A DNA stretch of 8,256 bases from CANHEE01 sp043777755 (GTDB lineage: Bacteria > Bacteroidota > Bacteroidia > Chitinophagales > Saprospiraceae). A program made the position numbers and the translations under genes. Under the pieces are notes generated by a model that was not told the DNA's origin, searched no databases, and saw only the letters and a program-made list of their open reading frames with translations. Positions 7,301 through 8,256 of this stretch are shown piece after piece; the first letter of the stretch is position 1, and each line of letters starts with the position of its first letter. The stretch is from positions 1 to 8,256 of the forward strand of contig JAYWHK010000215.1 of NCBI GenBank assembly GCA_043777755.1, written 5' to 3'.

Positions 7301-7749
7301 AAACAGATGTAGAAATGTTGATTCCTGATGAATATGTAGAGAGTACCCACGAGCGACTCAGCCTTTACACGGCAATGGATGCTTTGGAAAATGAAGAACA
7401 AGTACAAGCCTTTGGTGAAAATCTCAAAGACCGTTTTGGACGTTTGCCAGAACAAGTATTGGAGATTTTTGAAGGTTTGCGTTTGCGTTGGTTGGCAAAA
7501 AATTTGGGTTTTGAAAGGATTGTTCTCAAAGAAGGGAAGCTGCGCTGTTACTTTGTATTGAATGCACAATCTGCTTATTATGAAACGGAATCGTTCCGAA
7601 AAATAATGAAATTCATCAATGGCGAAGGCAAAAAGAGTCAATTGTCGCTCAAACAAACACCAAAATCACTCATTGTCGTGCGTGAAAATGTACGAACACT
7701 CAAAGGTGCAAAACGTATTTTGGAGTTGATAGCAATGGCGGTAGGATAG
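4387..7749 (+). CDS. mfd: Transcription-repair coupling factor Mfd
   Basis: This 1120-residue DNA translocase removes RNA polymerase stalled at lesions and recruits UvrA for nucleotide excision repair. The N-terminal UvrB-like module (about 1-340) has a degenerate Walker A (LTGMIGAQNAF) and the GEFSIRGGIIDIF segment near 178. The CarD-like RNA polymerase-interaction domain begins at ELQAGDFVTHIDHGVGRF (about 437). The translocase follows: Walker A GDVGFGKT (589-596), DEEQ (690-693), TATPIPRTL (716-724) and the motif VI HQLRGRVGRS (858-867), then the RecG-like TRG region with LRIRGSGNFLG. The C-terminal inhibitory domain occupies about the last 150 residues. Length is near that of E. coli Mfd (1148). 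An in-frame TAA at 4366-4368 leaves the GTG at 4387 as the only upstream start, and family similarity begins within the first ten residues. It appears intact and functional. Confidence 0.98.
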   Translation: MNSINDLLEKYTKDQRTQALADALIAPKSRIQLTGMIGAQNAFVFGAAFMAQPRNHLVIVIDKEEAEAFQANVETILDKKNILFFPDSFKDPIRFENLKKENVSTRSEVVSKLTSSITSGELVVTYPEALFEKVVSPKVLSDARIDIKITENVDVNFLIQMLVEYGFQRSEFVYEPGEFSIRGGIIDIFSYGNEKPYRIELFDEEVESIRTFDPATQLSLQKISKIGIVPNINTRFDKTQKVSLFNVLPENTVVWIEDFQLVLDKLQICFDRAQEFASTVSALDESDSAEIFRDRAFLYPKDVIEDLQSFPLVIMGNAQQPYTITKKIEYHGKPQVSFNKNFNMLIENLHENTSSLIENYIFTDSPKQIERFYSIFEDLKAEVTFNPIPNGIHKGFIDNDLKIACYTDHQIFERYHRHRTKKGFSSDQAMTVKTIRELQAGDFVTHIDHGVGRFSGLEKITINGKQQESVRLIYKDRDILYVSINSLHKISKFLGKEGDEPKLHKLGSDTWKNQKAKAKKQIKDMAHELIKLYAQRKNAPGFAFSRDGYLQNELEASFVYEDTPDQLLATQEVKADMEKEYPMDRLVCGDVGFGKTEVAIRAAFKAACDGKQVAVLVPTTILALQHFKTFSERLKDFPITVDYINRFRTTKEKKEVLENLKKGSIDIVIGTHSLAGKEVGFKDLGLLIIDEEQKFGVAVKEKLRSIKINVDTLVLTATPIPRTLEFSLMKSRDLSIIRTPPPNRQPIHTEVRVFNTDLIREIIYKEINRGGQVYFVHNRVADLPGIVEMIRENCPEVDVEMAHGQLESDQLEKRLVDFISKKFEVLVCTNIIETGLDIPNANTIIINRADHFGLSDLHQLRGRVGRSNRKAYCYLFAPPVSVLSKETQKRLKTIEEFSDLGSGFDVAREDLRIRGSGNFLGSEQSGEQLIDFFTYQKILTEAIEELQQFEFREVFAEENAKKRDFLRDTEIETDVEMLIPDEYVESTHERLSLYTAMDALENEEQVQAFGENLKDRFGRLPEQVLEIFEGLRLRWLAKNLGFERIVLKEGKLRCYFVLNAQSAYYETESFRKIMKFINGEGKKSQLSLKQTPKSLIVVRENVRTLKGAKRILELIAMAVG

Positions 7750-7751
7750 TT

Positions 7752-8111
7752 TTATACCAGATTATAATACCTCATAAGGTGGTTGTCTTCTTTTTCGTTG
7801 TAAATACAGAGGGTCAGCATTTTACTCATTTTTTCGTTAGGATGAAAAAGAATTTTGATGGGATTGTGAAAATAACCAACTTCACGGAACATTGCCAATT
7901 GTTGAGGTCTTGCCAGTTTTTTGAAAGCACGCAACTCTTTTGCATTGGCGGGCAGAGGCAAATGCGCATAACCTTCCTCGGCTAAGAAACTCTTGACCAT
8001 GAGCAAACTTTGCTCCAAAGTACTTCCCAAAAAAGTAGTTTTGTATTCCCAACCATTGCTTGCGCCACCGAGGTAATCAGAGCCTGCTTCTGGAAAATTT
8101 TCACTTATCAT
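7752..8111 (-). CDS. Conserved-looking hypothetical protein, 119 aa
   Basis: I do not recognise this protein. It is soluble, without signal peptide or membrane segment. It opens MISENFPEAGSDYLGGASNG, continues WEYKTTFLGSTLEQSLLMVKSFLAEEG (about 21-47), and has an Arg/Lys-rich centre (RAFKKLARPQQ) before GYFHNPIKILFHPNE (79-93) and a beta-like LTLCIYNEK. The codon use is ordinary for the window and the composition is balanced, so it is likely a genuine gene rather than a mfd shadow, since it lies beyond the mfd stop. It converges on mfd with only two bases between the stop codons and no terminator between them, so each transcript must read into the other gene. No promoter match is visible upstream. 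Confidence 0.65.
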   Translation of the reverse strand: MISENFPEAGSDYLGGASNGWEYKTTFLGSTLEQSLLMVKSFLAEEGYAHLPLPANAKELRAFKKLARPQQLAMFREVGYFHNPIKILFHPNEKMSKMLTLCIYNEKEDNHLMRYYNLV

Positions 8112-8133
8112 TTTTTGTAACTATTTAGCGTCG

Positions 8134-8152
8134 AAAAAATCGAAGATTTTTT
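8134..8152. repeat. Short AT-rich hairpin beside the terminal palindrome
   Basis: AAAAAATC (8134-8141) and GATTTTTT (8145-8152) form a perfect eight-base-pair stem around GAA. It lies between the 119-aa gene start and the large palindrome, and may be part of the same element or of the gene's leader. Confidence 0.5.
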
Positions 8153-8158
8153 ATTTTC

Positions 8159-8247
8159 ACCACGGAGAAACAGAGGTCACGGAGGCAAAAAAATTAGCCT
8201 TCGGCTAATTTTTTTGCCAAACTCTGTGTTCTCCGTTTCTCCGTGGT
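8159..8247. repeat. Nested palindromic element (long hairpin)
   Basis: The outer arms ACCACGGAGAAAC (8159-8171) and GTTTCTCCGTGGT (8235-8247) are perfectly complementary, and pairing continues inward with a few mismatches (about 8173-8183 with 8223-8233). The core GGCAAAAAAATTAGCC (8184-8199) pairs exactly with 8203-8218 around a TTC loop, and four bases (8219-8222) bulge on one side. The left arm contains CACGGAG twice (8161-8167 and 8178-8184), giving a CACGGAG/CAGAG rhythm. The whole stretch could fold into a stem of about 40 pairs. Such CACGGAGA/CACAGAG hairpins are recurrent in unrelated bacterial genomes in my memory, which points to a dispersed mobilised repeat. It also lies at the window edge, so it may extend beyond 8256. 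Confidence 0.75.
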
Positions 8248-8256
8248 AAAAAATTG

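Noticed and set aside
7222..7656. 144-residue minus-strand frame opposite the mfd C-terminus
   Set aside because: It is the longest of several antisense frames inside mfd, rich in Phe and Cys, with no recognisable motif and no promoter.
1..8256. tRNA, rRNA or CRISPR array
   Set aside because: No cloverleaf-like stretch with a TTCRANY-type arm, no rRNA-like conserved blocks, and no evenly spaced direct repeats were found in either strand by reading.

Overview
This 8.26-kb, AT-rich window looks like chromosomal DNA from a member of the Bacteroidota, probably a Cytophagales-like lineage. The evidence is that intergenic -7 elements match the Bacteroidota TAnnTTTG consensus, with TTG/TTTG about 20 bases upstream, that genes are not preceded by Shine-Dalgarno sequences, and that the Mfd, L34 and DinB-like proteins have a Bacteroidota flavour. 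No replication, phage or CRISPR genes are visible.

Positions 1-2160 look like an accessory segment. On the minus strand, read right to left, it holds a small exported protein with a ParB/sulfiredoxin-like GHHR domain (a candidate toxin), an overlapping cytoplasmic DUF6896-like protein (candidate immunity partner), an AT-rich terminator hairpin, and a stand-alone PP2C-type protein phosphatase. Two gapped inverted copies of the same short sequence lie at 111-139 and 2025-2055, on either side of this group. They raise the possibility that the group is a discrete inserted module.

Positions 2160-4330 contain rpmH (ribosomal protein L34, minus strand, 51 aa), followed by a strong bidirectional-looking hairpin. 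Divergent from rpmH is a two-gene plus-strand operon encoding a DinB-superfamily four-helix protein and a radical SAM/SPASM enzyme whose start codon directly abuts the previous stop codon. Both divergent promoters match the Bacteroidota consensus well. A long perfect hairpin at 4281-4324 probably ends the operon.

Positions 4375-7749 carry mfd, the transcription-repair coupling factor, complete and with all expected motifs. It starts at a GTG only a few bases after a perfect -7 element, which suggests a nearly leaderless mRNA. Two bases after its stop codon, a convergent 119-aa gene of unknown function ends. The right edge, about 8134-8256, is a large nested palindrome that resembles the dispersed hairpin repeats mobilised in many bacterial genomes.

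The most interesting candidates are the exported ParB-like/DUF6896-like pair, its possible repeat boundaries, the near-leaderless mfd, and the terminal palindromic element.
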